DNA from: Desulfobacterales bacterium
GTDB taxonomy: Bacteria; Desulfobacterota; Desulfobacteria; Desulfobacterales; BuS5
DNA length: 19,222 nucleotides
NCBI GenBank assembly: GCA_016735355.1
Contig: JAERRQ010000142.1
Coordinates: 1-19,222, forward strand
Direction: 5' to 3'
The notes under the pieces are model-generated. The model made no database searches. It was not told the DNA's origin and saw only the letters and a list, made by a program, of their open reading frames with translations. Positions 1 through 8,119 of this stretch are shown here, piece by piece. The position numbers were made by a program, and so were the translations under genes. Every line of letters begins with the position of its first letter. Position 1 is the stretch's first letter.

Positions 1-1
1 G

Positions 2-388
2 ACGGGAGGAGTGTGGGGGGCCGGAGTTGGCAAGGGTTATCAGAAGCTTTTTTATCTCCCTGAATCTCACACGGACTTTATTTTTTCGGTGATCGGCGAG
101 GAACTGGGGCTTGTGGGTGTAATTGCCATTATATCTCTTTATGTAATTATTTTGTGGCGCGGAATAATTATTGCCGGGAAAACGGAAGACCCTTTTGGTT
201 CGTTTGTAGCCGGCGGCATTACAATCGCAATAGGTCTTCAGGTATGTGTTAATATGGGGGTTGCATTAGGGCTTCTTCCAACAAAGGGGATGACACTTCC
301 GTTTTTAAGTTATGGAGGCACATCTCTTTTGATAAGCATGGCATCAATCGGGGTGCTACTGAATATCGGATCATCCGGAACGAGATAA
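2..388 (+). CDS. ftsW: FtsW, septal peptidoglycan polymerase (SEDS family), 3' end only
   Basis: This is the C-terminal ~128 residues of a SEDS-family protein; the reading frame is open from the left edge of the window, so the start lies outside. The first visible residues (TGGVWGAGVGKG) are followed by LPESHTDFIFSVIGEELG, the most conserved block of FtsW/RodA/SpoVE, and near the end by LPFLSYGGTSLL, the family's last conserved loop and helix. Two or three hydrophobic membrane segments are visible. FtsW is an inner-membrane glycosyltransferase that polymerises lipid II at the septum with a partner class B PBP. Position directly before murG, with only 3 bp between, is the classical dcw order and favours FtsW over its paralogue RodA. 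Confidence 0.95.
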   Translation, partial: TGGVWGAGVGKGYQKLFYLPESHTDFIFSVIGEELGLVGVIAIISLYVIILWRGIIIAGKTEDPFGSFVAGGITIAIGLQVCVNMGVALGLLPTKGMTLPFLSYGGTSLLISMASIGVLLNIGSSGTR

Positions 389-391
389 GCA

Positions 392-1522
392 ATGAAAAAC
401 CGAAAAACATACTCACCGCGGATAGTGATTGCGGGCGGCGGAACAGGCGGTCATCTTTTCCCGGGCATAGCAATAGCTGAAGAATTTTTGCGCAGAGATT
501 CGGAAGCTGTAATCTTGTTTCTTATCAGCGGCAGGCCTTTGGAAGTCTCGGTTTTGTCCGAAAAAAAGTATGATTATACTTGCATCGAGTCCCAGGGAAT
601 CAAGGGCCGCGGATTATTAAAACAGATAGCCGCTGTTGCAAAAATACCGCAAGGTATTCTGAGCTCGTTGAAAATCTTGAAAAGATTCAGGCCTGATATC
701 GTGCTGGGGGTCGGTAGTTACTCATCCGGGCCGGTGGTTGCAGGCGCATGGCTGCTGGGAATTACTATTGCGCTTTGTGAGCAGAATATCCTGCCTGGTG
801 TTACAAATCGTTTGCTCTCATATTTTGCCGCAAGGATATATGTTGCTTTTCGGAATACGAGTTTAGGTTGCTCCAAAAAAAAGATTTATTTTACAGGTAA
901 TCCTGTGCGCAGGGAGATTCTTGAATATGCCCTAAAGAAGAAGCCGGCGCAAAAGGACGAAAGTCAAAAAGAAAAACGACGGTTTACGGTCATGATCACC
1001 GGCGGGAGCCAAGGCGCTCACAGTATAAATCTGGCTGTGGCGGATGCGCTTGATCATATAAAAAGTAAGGATAATTTTGATTTTATCCATCAAACAGGCG
1101 CTGATGATGAAGATATGATGCAAGCGATTTATAAAAACCATGCCATAAGAAGCACCGTTAAATCATTTTTTAATGACATGCCGGTGCAGTTTGAGAAATC
1201 CGATCTTGTAATATGCAGATCAGGCGCTACCACAGTTGCCGAGCTGACCGCCCTGGGTAAGGGAACTCTTTTTATACCATATCCTTTTGCAGCGGATAAT
1301 CATCAGGTATTGAATGCCCTTTCCCTGGCAGAAGCAGGCGCCGCCGAAATGATACTTCAGGAGGAACTTGGCGGGGAACTACTGGCCAAAAAAATTGAGT
1401 ATTTTGCATCTCATCCTGAATTTTTAAAAACCATGGCACTCAGGGCAAAAAAAATGGGCCGGCCGGATGCTGTAAAAAAAATAGTCGATGATTGTTACAG
1501 GTTGATGAAAAATGTATCTTAA
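392..1522 (+). CDS. murG: MurG, UDP-GlcNAc:lipid I N-acetylglucosaminyltransferase
   Basis: This 376-residue GT-B glycosyltransferase adds GlcNAc to lipid I at the cytoplasmic face of the membrane, giving lipid II. The N-terminal G-loop GGGTGGHLFPG (residues 15-25, with the conserved His21) and the second glycine-rich loop ITGGSQGAHSIN mark the two Rossmann halves. RSGATTVAE (276-284, ending in the conserved Glu284) and PYPFAADNHQ are the UDP-GlcNAc binding signature. A Lys/Gln/Glu-rich stretch (about residues 184-197) sits in the linker before the second domain. Length is slightly above the usual 350-365. The start ATG is 3 bp after the ftsW stop, and the 3' end overlaps murC by 11 bp, implying co-transcription and translational coupling. 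Confidence 0.97.
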   Translation: MKNRKTYSPRIVIAGGGTGGHLFPGIAIAEEFLRRDSEAVILFLISGRPLEVSVLSEKKYDYTCIESQGIKGRGLLKQIAAVAKIPQGILSSLKILKRFRPDIVLGVGSYSSGPVVAGAWLLGITIALCEQNILPGVTNRLLSYFAARIYVAFRNTSLGCSKKKIYFTGNPVRREILEYALKKKPAQKDESQKEKRRFTVMITGGSQGAHSINLAVADALDHIKSKDNFDFIHQTGADDEDMMQAIYKNHAIRSTVKSFFNDMPVQFEKSDLVICRSGATTVAELTALGKGTLFIPYPFAADNHQVLNALSLAEAGAAEMILQEELGGELLAKKIEYFASHPEFLKTMALRAKKMGRPDAVKKIVDDCYRLMKNVS

Positions 1523-2888
1523 AAAATATCATATTTATTTTGTCGGTATAGGCGGCATAGGGATGAGCGGCATTGCCGAACTGCTGCTTAATCTGGGGTA
1601 CAAGGTTTCCGGTTCCGACGTGCAATCCACCGAGATAACCGGACATCTGAAAAGCCTTGGAGGCGTTGTTTATGCAGGCCACAACAAGCAGCAGATAGCA
1701 GGGGCGGATGTTGTCGTGGTTTCATCTGCCATAGGTGAAGAAAACTGCGAGGTTGTTGCCGCCAGGCAGGCATCCATCCCTGTAATACCAAGGGCTGAAA
1801 TGCTGGCTGAATTAATGCGTTTAAAATACAGTGTTGCTGTTGCAGGAGCGCATGGGAAAACATCTACAACCTCGATCATAGCTTCTCTGCTTGGCAATGC
1901 CGGGCTTGACCCTACAGTAGTGATTGGCGGCAAACTAATGAGTATCGGCTCTAATGCGGTGCTCGGGCAGGGAGATTTTATTGTGGCCGAAGCGGACGAG
2001 AGTGACGGTTCGTTTCTTAAATATTCGCCGGCCATAGCAGTCATAACTAATATTGATCGGGAACATCTTGATTTTTACGGGGATCTTGATTCCATAAAGG
2101 AAGTTTTTTTAAGTTTTATCGACAGGCTTCCTTTTTACGGGCTGGCCATACTATGCCTTGATAATGAATCAATACAGGATATTATACCGAAAATAAAAAA
2201 ACGCTTCACTTCTTATGGTTTAAGCAGTCAGGCTGATTATCAGGCCCGGGATGTCTCATTTCATGATAGAAAAAGTAGTTTTTCTGTTTTTCATCATACA
2301 AAAAAACTTGGTGAAGTTATATTGAATCTGCCTGGAATGCATAATGTATATAATGCCCTGGCAAGTATCGTGGTGAGCCTGGAGCTTGATGTCTCTTTTG
2401 ATGTAATCTGCAGAACCCTTGAGACACTTGAAGGCGTCCAGCGCCGACTCGAAGTAAAGGGAGTTGTCAATGGCATTACGATTGTTGATGATTACGGTCA
2501 TCATCCTACTGAAATAAAAACCACCCTGCAGGCCGTAATGCAAAGCTGGCCGGATAAGCGTAAGGTTGTTTTGTTTCAACCCCATCGTTATACAAGAACC
2601 GAGGCGCTTTTTGATGAGTTTTCCCGCTCATTCTATAAGTCTGATCAACTTGTACTTTTGCCGATCTATTCTGCCGGTGAAAAGAAAATAGAGGGTATAA
2701 ACAGCAGTATCCTGTGCAAGGAAATAATAGCACATGGTCATAAGAATGCGGAATATCTGGAAGGTTTTGACGATGCGGTTACTTATCTGGAAACTAATCT
2801 GAAGCAGGGGGACGTACTACTTACATTAGGTGCAGGAGATGTATGGAAGGTCGGAGAGGAATTATTGCAGCGTTTGGAAGCGGGATGA
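1512..2888 (+). CDS. murC: MurC, UDP-N-acetylmuramate--L-alanine ligase
   Basis: This 458-residue Mur ligase adds L-alanine to UDP-MurNAc, using ATP, as the first step of stem-peptide synthesis in the cytoplasm. Domain 1 begins with the UDP-binding loop VGIGGIGMSGIAELL. The ATPase domain has the P-loop GAHGKTSTTS (residues 112-121, Lys116) and EADESDGSF, both diagnostic of MurC rather than MurD, E or F. The C-terminal domain holds DDYGHHPTEI and QPHRYTRT. Length is normal for the family. The start lies inside murG (11-bp overlap), and the stop is 4 bp before the murB start I prefer. Confidence 0.97.
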   Translation: MYLKKYHIYFVGIGGIGMSGIAELLLNLGYKVSGSDVQSTEITGHLKSLGGVVYAGHNKQQIAGADVVVVSSAIGEENCEVVAARQASIPVIPRAEMLAELMRLKYSVAVAGAHGKTSTTSIIASLLGNAGLDPTVVIGGKLMSIGSNAVLGQGDFIVAEADESDGSFLKYSPAIAVITNIDREHLDFYGDLDSIKEVFLSFIDRLPFYGLAILCLDNESIQDIIPKIKKRFTSYGLSSQADYQARDVSFHDRKSSFSVFHHTKKLGEVILNLPGMHNVYNALASIVVSLELDVSFDVICRTLETLEGVQRRLEVKGVVNGITIVDDYGHHPTEIKTTLQAVMQSWPDKRKVVLFQPHRYTRTEALFDEFSRSFYKSDQLVLLPIYSAGEKKIEGINSSILCKEIIAHGHKNAEYLEGFDDAVTYLETNLKQGDVLLTLGAGDVWKVGEELLQRLEAG

Positions 2889-2892
2889 ATTT

Positions 2893-3855
2893 ATGCTGAT
2901 CGATAATGCGGCAAAGACATTTTTGGAAAATATTTCCGACGGTAATCTCAGGTTTGATGAACCTATGTCCCGGCATACCAGCTTGCGCACGGGCGGTCCT
3001 GCTGATTTCTTTGCCGAGCCGAAGAGTCTTGAAATCCTTGTAAAGATAGTTAAATGGACGGCGGCTAAAAGGATACCTTATTTAATTATCGGAGGCGGCT
3101 CAAATCTGCTTGTAAGGGATAAGGGAATCAGGGGGCTTGTAATCAGTCTGAAAAAAGGTCTTAACTGCATCACTGAAAATAGAACAAATAATGTTTGTGT
3201 TGAAGTATCGGCAGAGGCGGGGGTGAACCTGCAAAGGTTATGTTCTTTTGCAATTAATAAGGGATTGGAAGGGATGAATTTTGCGCTCGGCATCCCGGGC
3301 TTAGTCGGGGGGGCGATAATGATGAATGCCGGAACTGAACATGGTTTTATGGAGAAAGTTCTGGGGTCTGTAAATGTTCTTATGCCGGACGGGAAAACAG
3401 AAAAAATCGACAAAACGAATCTTGATTTCCGCTACCGTGAGCTCGCCTGGAAGCCTGAATATAACAAAGGTTTATCAAGCAAATCAAGCAACCGACCAAT
3501 CATAATAAGCGGAAATTTTTTGCTTACGCGCAATGAACCGGCAAAACTTAAAGAGGAGGCTGAATTGTTTCTGGCGGCACGAAACAGAAAACAACCCATA
3601 AATCTGCCGAGTGCAGGCTGCTTTTTCAGGAATCCGCAGTCCGGTCTGACAGCTGGCGAACTTATAGACAAGGCTGGCCTTAAGGGAAAGATTATGGGCG
3701 GCGCCCGGATTTCCCTGGAACACGCCAATTTTATTATTAACAGGGAGAAGGCCTCTGCTGTGGATATTATATCACTAATGGAAGAAGCACAGGAAAGAGT
3801 TTACAGGCTCTTTAATATTTTTCTTGAACCTGAGGTGAAAATTGTTGGAGAATAA
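2893..3855 (+). CDS. murB: MurB, UDP-N-acetylenolpyruvoylglucosamine reductase
   Basis: This FAD- and NADPH-dependent enzyme reduces UDP-GlcNAc-enolpyruvate to UDP-MurNAc. I chose the ATG at 2893 (320 residues) because it sits just after the murC stop with a purine-rich site (GGAAGCGGGA) ahead. The same frame stays open upstream to 2830, but that extension would lie within murC and does not look like MurB. The FAD-binding part shows GGGSNLLVRDKGIRG and FALGIPGLVGGAIMMNAG, and the C-terminal part shows SAGCFFRNP and LEPEVKIVGE. The latter contains Glu314, matching the catalytic Glu. The short tail and missing extra loop suit type II MurB. The usual catalytic Ser position is Cys243 here. The last bases overlap the ftsQ start. 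Confidence 0.95.
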   Translation: MLIDNAAKTFLENISDGNLRFDEPMSRHTSLRTGGPADFFAEPKSLEILVKIVKWTAAKRIPYLIIGGGSNLLVRDKGIRGLVISLKKGLNCITENRTNNVCVEVSAEAGVNLQRLCSFAINKGLEGMNFALGIPGLVGGAIMMNAGTEHGFMEKVLGSVNVLMPDGKTEKIDKTNLDFRYRELAWKPEYNKGLSSKSSNRPIIISGNFLLTRNEPAKLKEEAELFLAARNRKQPINLPSAGCFFRNPQSGLTAGELIDKAGLKGKIMGGARISLEHANFIINREKASAVDIISLMEEAQERVYRLFNIFLEPEVKIVGE

Positions 3856-4705
3856 ACGTCTGCGCAGGAATTCTTACAAGAAAAAAATCGGACTTTCCCT
3901 AAAAAGTATAATTAGCAAAAGGATGATCAGCGGCGCGGCATTCTCTTTTAAAATAATCGCTGGAGTCTCCGCAGTGTTGGGTATGAGTGTATTTTTTGTA
4001 TTGATCCATGACTCTTTAACCCAGTGTGATTATTACAGGATAAAAAATATTACAGTAACAGGTACTTATAGACTCCAGGATGAACAGGTCACCAGGCAGG
4101 CAGGGTTAGAGATGGGTACAAATATTCTGTCAATTAATCTGCCTCTTATGAGAAAGAGACTTTTGGCTAATCCGTCAATTGCCGAAGCGGAAATAATTCG
4201 ATATTTGCCTGACAGCATATTTATCAGGATTAAAGAACATATACCTTTGGCTGTTCTGGATTTTGGGCACAGATTTATAATCAACAAGAATGATGAAATA
4301 TTTAAAGAGATGGATGACTCGGATCCGCAGGATCTTCCCCTTGTAACGGGGTTAAGGATTTCGGATATTAATGTTTCCGGCGGAGCCGGCAATTTTTACT
4401 ACGATGCGGTTATGGACATATTGAAATTAGGACAAAAAGCAGGAAGCCCTGTTTCCTTGGGGGCTATTGAAAAGATCCATGTTGATAAAGAAATGGGGCT
4501 TACTATTTATACTGGCGATTGTGAAACTTCCGGCCTGCATGAGATAAAACTCGGGTATAATGATTATCCGAAGAAATATAAAAGTCTTAAAAAGGTTTAC
4601 CTCTATTTAAAAAAGGCACGCGGTTTGTCGGATTTTTGTTCCATTGATATAAATAATTTAAACAGGATAGTTTTAACTCCTGCGGGTAATAAAAGGGAGA
4701 TTTAA
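3845..4705 (+). CDS. ftsQ: FtsQ, divisome membrane protein with POTRA domain
   Basis: This bitopic inner-membrane protein links early and late divisome proteins. It has a basic cytoplasmic tail (LRRNSYKKK...), one membrane segment at about residues 36-56, and a POTRA domain (about 66-140) beginning YYRIKNITVTGTYRL and containing the typical NPSIAEAEIIRYLPDSIFI stretch. A beta domain follows. There is no ATG at the start. Two consecutive TTG codons (3842 and 3845) are possible, and I prefer 3845 (286 residues) because GAGGTG at 3832-3837 is then 7 bp upstream instead of 4. The start overlaps the end of murB, and the stop is 1 bp before ftsA. Primary sequence is poorly conserved in this family, so the name rests on architecture plus position. 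Confidence 0.9.
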   Translation: MENKRLRRNSYKKKIGLSLKSIISKRMISGAAFSFKIIAGVSAVLGMSVFFVLIHDSLTQCDYYRIKNITVTGTYRLQDEQVTRQAGLEMGTNILSINLPLMRKRLLANPSIAEAEIIRYLPDSIFIRIKEHIPLAVLDFGHRFIINKNDEIFKEMDDSDPQDLPLVTGLRISDINVSGGAGNFYYDAVMDILKLGQKAGSPVSLGAIEKIHVDKEMGLTIYTGDCETSGLHEIKLGYNDYPKKYKSLKKVYLYLKKARGLSDFCSIDINNLNRIVLTPAGNKREI

Positions 4706-4706
4706 A

Positions 4707-5933
4707 ATGCAGGGACATGATAAACTTTTGGTCGGCCTGGATGTTGGAACTACGAAAATCTGCGCTGTTGTAGGTGAGATCAGCGGGGGAGAAATAAATA
4801 TAATAGGCGTTGGCACGCATCCGTCGATAGGTCTTCATAAAGGCGTTGTGGTTAATATTGAGTCTACAGTTGAATCTATAAAAAAGGCTGTTGAAGAAGC
4901 GGAATTGATGGCGGGGTGTGAGATTTCGTCAGTTTATGCGGGCATAGCAGGAGGGCATATAACCGGTTTTAACAGCCATGGAATTGTTGCGATAAAAGGC
5001 TCTGAGGTTACCAGGCATGATGTTGAGCGTGTAATAGAGGCCGCCCGTGCCGTGGCAATCCCCATGGACAGAGAAGTTATTCATGTGCTTCCGCAGGAAT
5101 ATATAGTAGACGAGCAGTCCGGGATCAGCAACCCTGTAGGAATGGCCGGAGTCAGACTGGAGGCAAAAGTTCATATTGTAACCGGAGCAGTTACATCGGC
5201 CCACAATATTGTAAAATGTGCCAACAGGGCGGGGCTCGATGTGTGTGATATTGTGCTTGAATCACTGGCATCCGGCGAAGCAGTGCTTAGTGATGAAGAA
5301 AAAGAACTAGGCACGGCGCTTCTTGATATAGGGGGAGGCACAACGGATCTGGCGATTTTTTCTTCAAAGAATATCAAACATACATTCGTGCTTGCATTAG
5401 GAGGTCATAATCTCACAAATGATATTGCAATAGGGCTGAGGACACCATTGGCAGAGGCCGAAAAAATTAAAAAACAGTACGGCACATGTACCTCGATGAA
5501 TATCAGCAGCGAGGAGACCATTGAGGTTCCGGGCATGGGAGGACGTAAAACCAGAAAACTGCCGCGGCAGATACTGGGAGAGATACTGGAGCCGCGGATG
5601 GAGGAAATATTTGCTTTAACAAAAAGAGAGATTCACCGTGCCGGTATGGGACATGTTATTGTGTCGGGAGTAGTAGTAACCGGCGGGTCGGCTCTTCTGG
5701 ACGGTGTGCCGGAGATAGCGGAAACGATTTTCAATCTTCCGGCCCGGCTGGGAACTCCGCGGGGAATTAAAGGACTGGTCGATGTTGTTAACAATCCAAT
5801 GTATGCTACCGGAGTAGGGCTGGTCTTGTTCGGAGCAAAAAACCAGTCGCCTAAAAACTTCAGGATTCGTGATAAAAATATATTTAATCGTGTTATCGAT
5901 AGAATGAAAAAGTGGTTTAAGGATGTGCTTTAA
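4707..5933 (+). CDS. ftsA: FtsA, actin-like Z-ring membrane anchor
   Basis: This 408-residue actin-fold ATPase tethers FtsZ filaments to the inner membrane and recruits later division proteins. The phosphate-1 loop is GLDVGTTKICAVVGE (residues 10-24) and the phosphate-2 loop is LDIGGGTTDLAIF (206-218, with Asp207 and Asp214). VVTGGSALLDGVPE is the adenosine motif. The last ~17 residues (FNRVIDRMKKWFKDVL) form a basic and aromatic amphipathic helix, as expected for the membrane-targeting sequence. The start is 1 bp after ftsQ. The 46-bp gap before ftsZ is AT-rich and contains the ftsZ ribosome-binding site but no obvious terminator. Confidence 0.97.
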   Translation: MQGHDKLLVGLDVGTTKICAVVGEISGGEINIIGVGTHPSIGLHKGVVVNIESTVESIKKAVEEAELMAGCEISSVYAGIAGGHITGFNSHGIVAIKGSEVTRHDVERVIEAARAVAIPMDREVIHVLPQEYIVDEQSGISNPVGMAGVRLEAKVHIVTGAVTSAHNIVKCANRAGLDVCDIVLESLASGEAVLSDEEKELGTALLDIGGGTTDLAIFSSKNIKHTFVLALGGHNLTNDIAIGLRTPLAEAEKIKKQYGTCTSMNISSEETIEVPGMGGRKTRKLPRQILGEILEPRMEEIFALTKREIHRAGMGHVIVSGVVVTGGSALLDGVPEIAETIFNLPARLGTPRGIKGLVDVVNNPMYATGVGLVLFGAKNQSPKNFRIRDKNIFNRVIDRMKKWFKDVL

Positions 5934-5979
5934 ATCGGAATTTTAATATTTTTAATTATTACATTGCAAGGGGAGAAAA

Positions 5980-7167
5980 ATGGATTTTACGTTAGTAGAA
6001 AATGAAAAAACGGCTAAAATAAAAGTTATCGGTGTTGGCGGGGCAGGCGGCAACGCAATCAATAACATGATAGATTCCGGGCTACAGGGCGTTAAATTTG
6101 TAGCAGCAAATACAGATGCTCAGGCACTGGATATTTCCAAAGCAGATGTGAAAATTCAGCTGGGAACCAGGATCACGGAAGGGCTAGGCGCCGGCGCCAA
6201 TCCTGAAGTCGGAAGAGAGGCTGCGCTTGAGAACGTGGATGATATACGCAACGCTCTCGATGATAGTCACATGGTTTTTATAACTGCCGGATGCGGCGGT
6301 GGAACAGGCACCGGCGCTGCTCCGGTTATCGCAGAGATTTGCAAGGAATTAGGAGCGTTAACTGTTGCCGTGGTTTCAAAGCCTTTTTCATTTGAAGGCA
6401 CAAAACGTTCAAAAAAAGCGGAAGAAGGGATTATTGCTTTAAGGGAAATGGCAGATACGGTAATCACGATACCCAACGACAGGCTCAGGGGACATGCCTC
6501 CAAAAATGCCACCATGATGGAAATGTTCAAAAAAGCCGATGAGATCTTGTACGATTCTGTTAAAGGCGTTACAGATTTGATCATGCTGCCCGGTTTAATT
6601 AATCTCGACTTTGCGGATATAAAGGCTACAATGTTAAAGGCTGGAATGGCTATTATAGGCATAGGCGTAGCTTCCGGTGAAAACAGGGCGATTGAGGCTG
6701 CCGAGCGTGCCATTTCGCATCCCCTTTTGGAAGATATATCTATAACCGGCGCTAAAGGTGTTTTGATGAACATAACCAGTACCAGCAGTTTAAGAATGGA
6801 CGAGATGACCGATGCATCTGAACGTATACACCGTGAGGTCGGAGAGGATGCCGACATAATTTTTGGTACCGCGGTTGATGAAAGTCTGGGAGATGAAATG
6901 AGAGTCACTGTGATTGCCACAGGCATCAATTCCGGTGAGGAGATAAAAACTTCCCGTAATTATCAAAATACCATAGCAAGAGGCAAGGTCAGGGATTTGA
7001 CTCCGGCAGATCGTCACCATGCGGTAAATTATGATACACCCACATTTATCCGCCGCCAGGAGGCAGTAGGTGAATCAGGTGGTGCATCCTACAGAGGTTT
7101 CAAGGGGATTGTTCTTGATAGCGATGATCTTGATTCTCCTACTTTTTTAAGACGAAAAGCAGATTAG
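5980..7167 (+). CDS. ftsZ: FtsZ, tubulin-like cell division GTPase
   Basis: This 395-residue GTPase polymerises into the cytokinetic Z ring. It has IKVIGVGGAGGNAINNM near the N-terminus, the tubulin signature GGGTGTG at 106-112 and the T7 catalytic loop NLDFAD (Asn208, Asp210, Asp213). After the globular core (to about residue 320) comes a short linker and a C-terminal tail. The tail is unusual: a partner-binding motif is seen twice, as YDTPTFIRRQ (351-360) and as LDSPTFLRRKAD at the extreme C-terminus (384-395). The start is well supported by AAGGGGAG 6 bp upstream of the ATG. It closes the dcw run; the next gene, mobA, is 25 bp downstream. Confidence 0.98.
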   Translation: MDFTLVENEKTAKIKVIGVGGAGGNAINNMIDSGLQGVKFVAANTDAQALDISKADVKIQLGTRITEGLGAGANPEVGREAALENVDDIRNALDDSHMVFITAGCGGGTGTGAAPVIAEICKELGALTVAVVSKPFSFEGTKRSKKAEEGIIALREMADTVITIPNDRLRGHASKNATMMEMFKKADEILYDSVKGVTDLIMLPGLINLDFADIKATMLKAGMAIIGIGVASGENRAIEAAERAISHPLLEDISITGAKGVLMNITSTSSLRMDEMTDASERIHREVGEDADIIFGTAVDESLGDEMRVTVIATGINSGEEIKTSRNYQNTIARGKVRDLTPADRHHAVNYDTPTFIRRQEAVGESGGASYRGFKGIVLDSDDLDSPTFLRRKAD

Positions 7168-7192
7168 ATATGATTGCGCAGAAATGTGAAGT

Positions 7193-7801
7193 ATGAAAGA
7201 AAAATGTACCGGAGTCATACTGGCAGGCGGCCTAAATCGGCGTTTTGGAGGCAGAAACAAAGCTTTTATTGATATCGGGGGCAGACTTGTGCTGGACAGG
7301 TTGTATTCGGTATTCAAGAGTCTTTTCCGGGAAATCATACTTGTTACAAATGATCCGCTTAGTTATCTTAAATGGGATCTTAAAATAGTTGCGGATCTTT
7401 TTCCATACCGCAGTTCCATTACGGGGATCCATGCCGGACTTTTTTTTGCAACCAACCCGTATGTTTTTATTGCTGCATGTGATGTACCTTTTCTAGAAAA
7501 AGAACTGGTTGGTGCTTTGATGAATTCTATTGGAACCGGTATAGATGCCGTGATACCACAAACATCGAAAGGCGTGGAACCATTATGTTCTGTATATTCG
7601 ACAAATTGCATAAAGCCGGTGGAGCAACAGATTCAACGGCAACAATTTCAAATACAAAGATTATATAGTAAGATACGAACAAAATATATCCCTGAAAGTG
7701 TACTGCGTGAAATTGATCCGGATTTACGATCTTTCTGCAATATTAATACTCCTGAAGATTTTGCTATGGCGGAAAAACTGGGGGCATCCCAGTCTGTATA
7801 G
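7193..7801 (+). CDS. mobA: MobA, molybdenum cofactor guanylyltransferase
   Basis: This 202-residue GT-A nucleotidyltransferase would attach GMP from GTP to molybdopterin, making the guanine dinucleotide cofactor used by DMSO-reductase-family enzymes such as formate dehydrogenase or nitrate reductase. The N-terminal motif VILAGGLNRRFGGRNKAF (residues 8-25, Lys23) is characteristic of MobA. It is followed by GIHAGL, ACDVPFL (with metal-binding Asp97) and a C-terminal NINTPEDFAMAEK, the usual MobA end. It lies 25 bp after ftsZ with no visible terminator between, so it may ride on dcw read-through, although its function is unrelated. The ribosome-binding site is weak (GAAG). A related CTP-dependent MocA-type transferase is a less likely alternative. 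Confidence 0.9.
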   Translation: MKEKCTGVILAGGLNRRFGGRNKAFIDIGGRLVLDRLYSVFKSLFREIILVTNDPLSYLKWDLKIVADLFPYRSSITGIHAGLFFATNPYVFIAACDVPFLEKELVGALMNSIGTGIDAVIPQTSKGVEPLCSVYSTNCIKPVEQQIQRQQFQIQRLYSKIRTKYIPESVLREIDPDLRSFCNINTPEDFAMAEKLGASQSV

Positions 7802-7917
7802 AAAATAATACCTTGCACGTGTTAAATTTTTGACAGGGAGAAGTATTTCCAATCTCCAAAACATCTTTTTTTTCCTTATAAAATTCCTATGCTTAATGCC
7901 CATCCTTTATAACTCAT

Positions 7918-7935
7918 TGATATTATATAATATCA
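7918..7935. promoter_or_regulatory. Perfect 18-bp AT-rich palindrome, possible operator
   Basis: TGATATTATATAATATCA reads identically on both strands. It lies about 29 bp upstream of the candidate sigma-54 promoter. A dimeric activator or repressor could bind here, or the site could simply be an easily melted cruciform. AT-rich palindromes of this length can arise by chance, so the regulatory role is inferred from location only. Confidence 0.35.
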
Positions 7936-7962
7936 GCATATCTTACCTTCTATTTATTCTTG

Positions 7963-7978
7963 TGGTATGTTTGTTGCA
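7963..7978 (+). promoter_or_regulatory. Candidate sigma-54 promoter for the pil cluster
   Basis: TGGTATGTTTGTTGCA contains the -24 GG (7964-7965) and -12 GC (7976-7977) separated by exactly 10 bp, the invariant spacing for RpoN holoenzyme. It matches the consensus TGGCACG-N4-TTGCA at all but two of the defined positions (C to T, twice). Initiation would be near 7989, about 190 bp before the HTH gene that leads pilMNOPQ. Type IV pilus genes in other bacteria are known sigma-54 targets through PilS/PilR. Confidence 0.5.
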
Positions 7979-8119
7979 ATAACTCGCTGTGAAACAAAAT
8001 AGATCAGCAGAAAAAAAATAATTTTCAGCTCAAGTTTTCAAAATTAAAGGCGATAATGTTTTTAACCAGCCATTAAATGCTTTGGGCATGAATTAGAATG
8101 AAAGTTTTACAAATGATCT

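Noticed and set aside
2830..2892. Longer MurB with 21 extra N-terminal residues
   Set aside because: The extension lies wholly within or at the end of murC and shows no MurB similarity; the ATG at 2893 fits spacing and family length.
6267..6929. 220-codon open frame on the - strand inside ftsZ
   Set aside because: It is a shadow of the strongly conserved ftsZ coding sequence, and its translation is low-complexity and resembles nothing.
7826..7873. Sigma-70 promoter (TTGACA at 7830) or terminator after mobA
   Set aside because: No acceptable -10 box lies 16-18 bp after the TTGACA. The 5-bp GGAGA/TCTCC stem is separated from the T run by eight bases.
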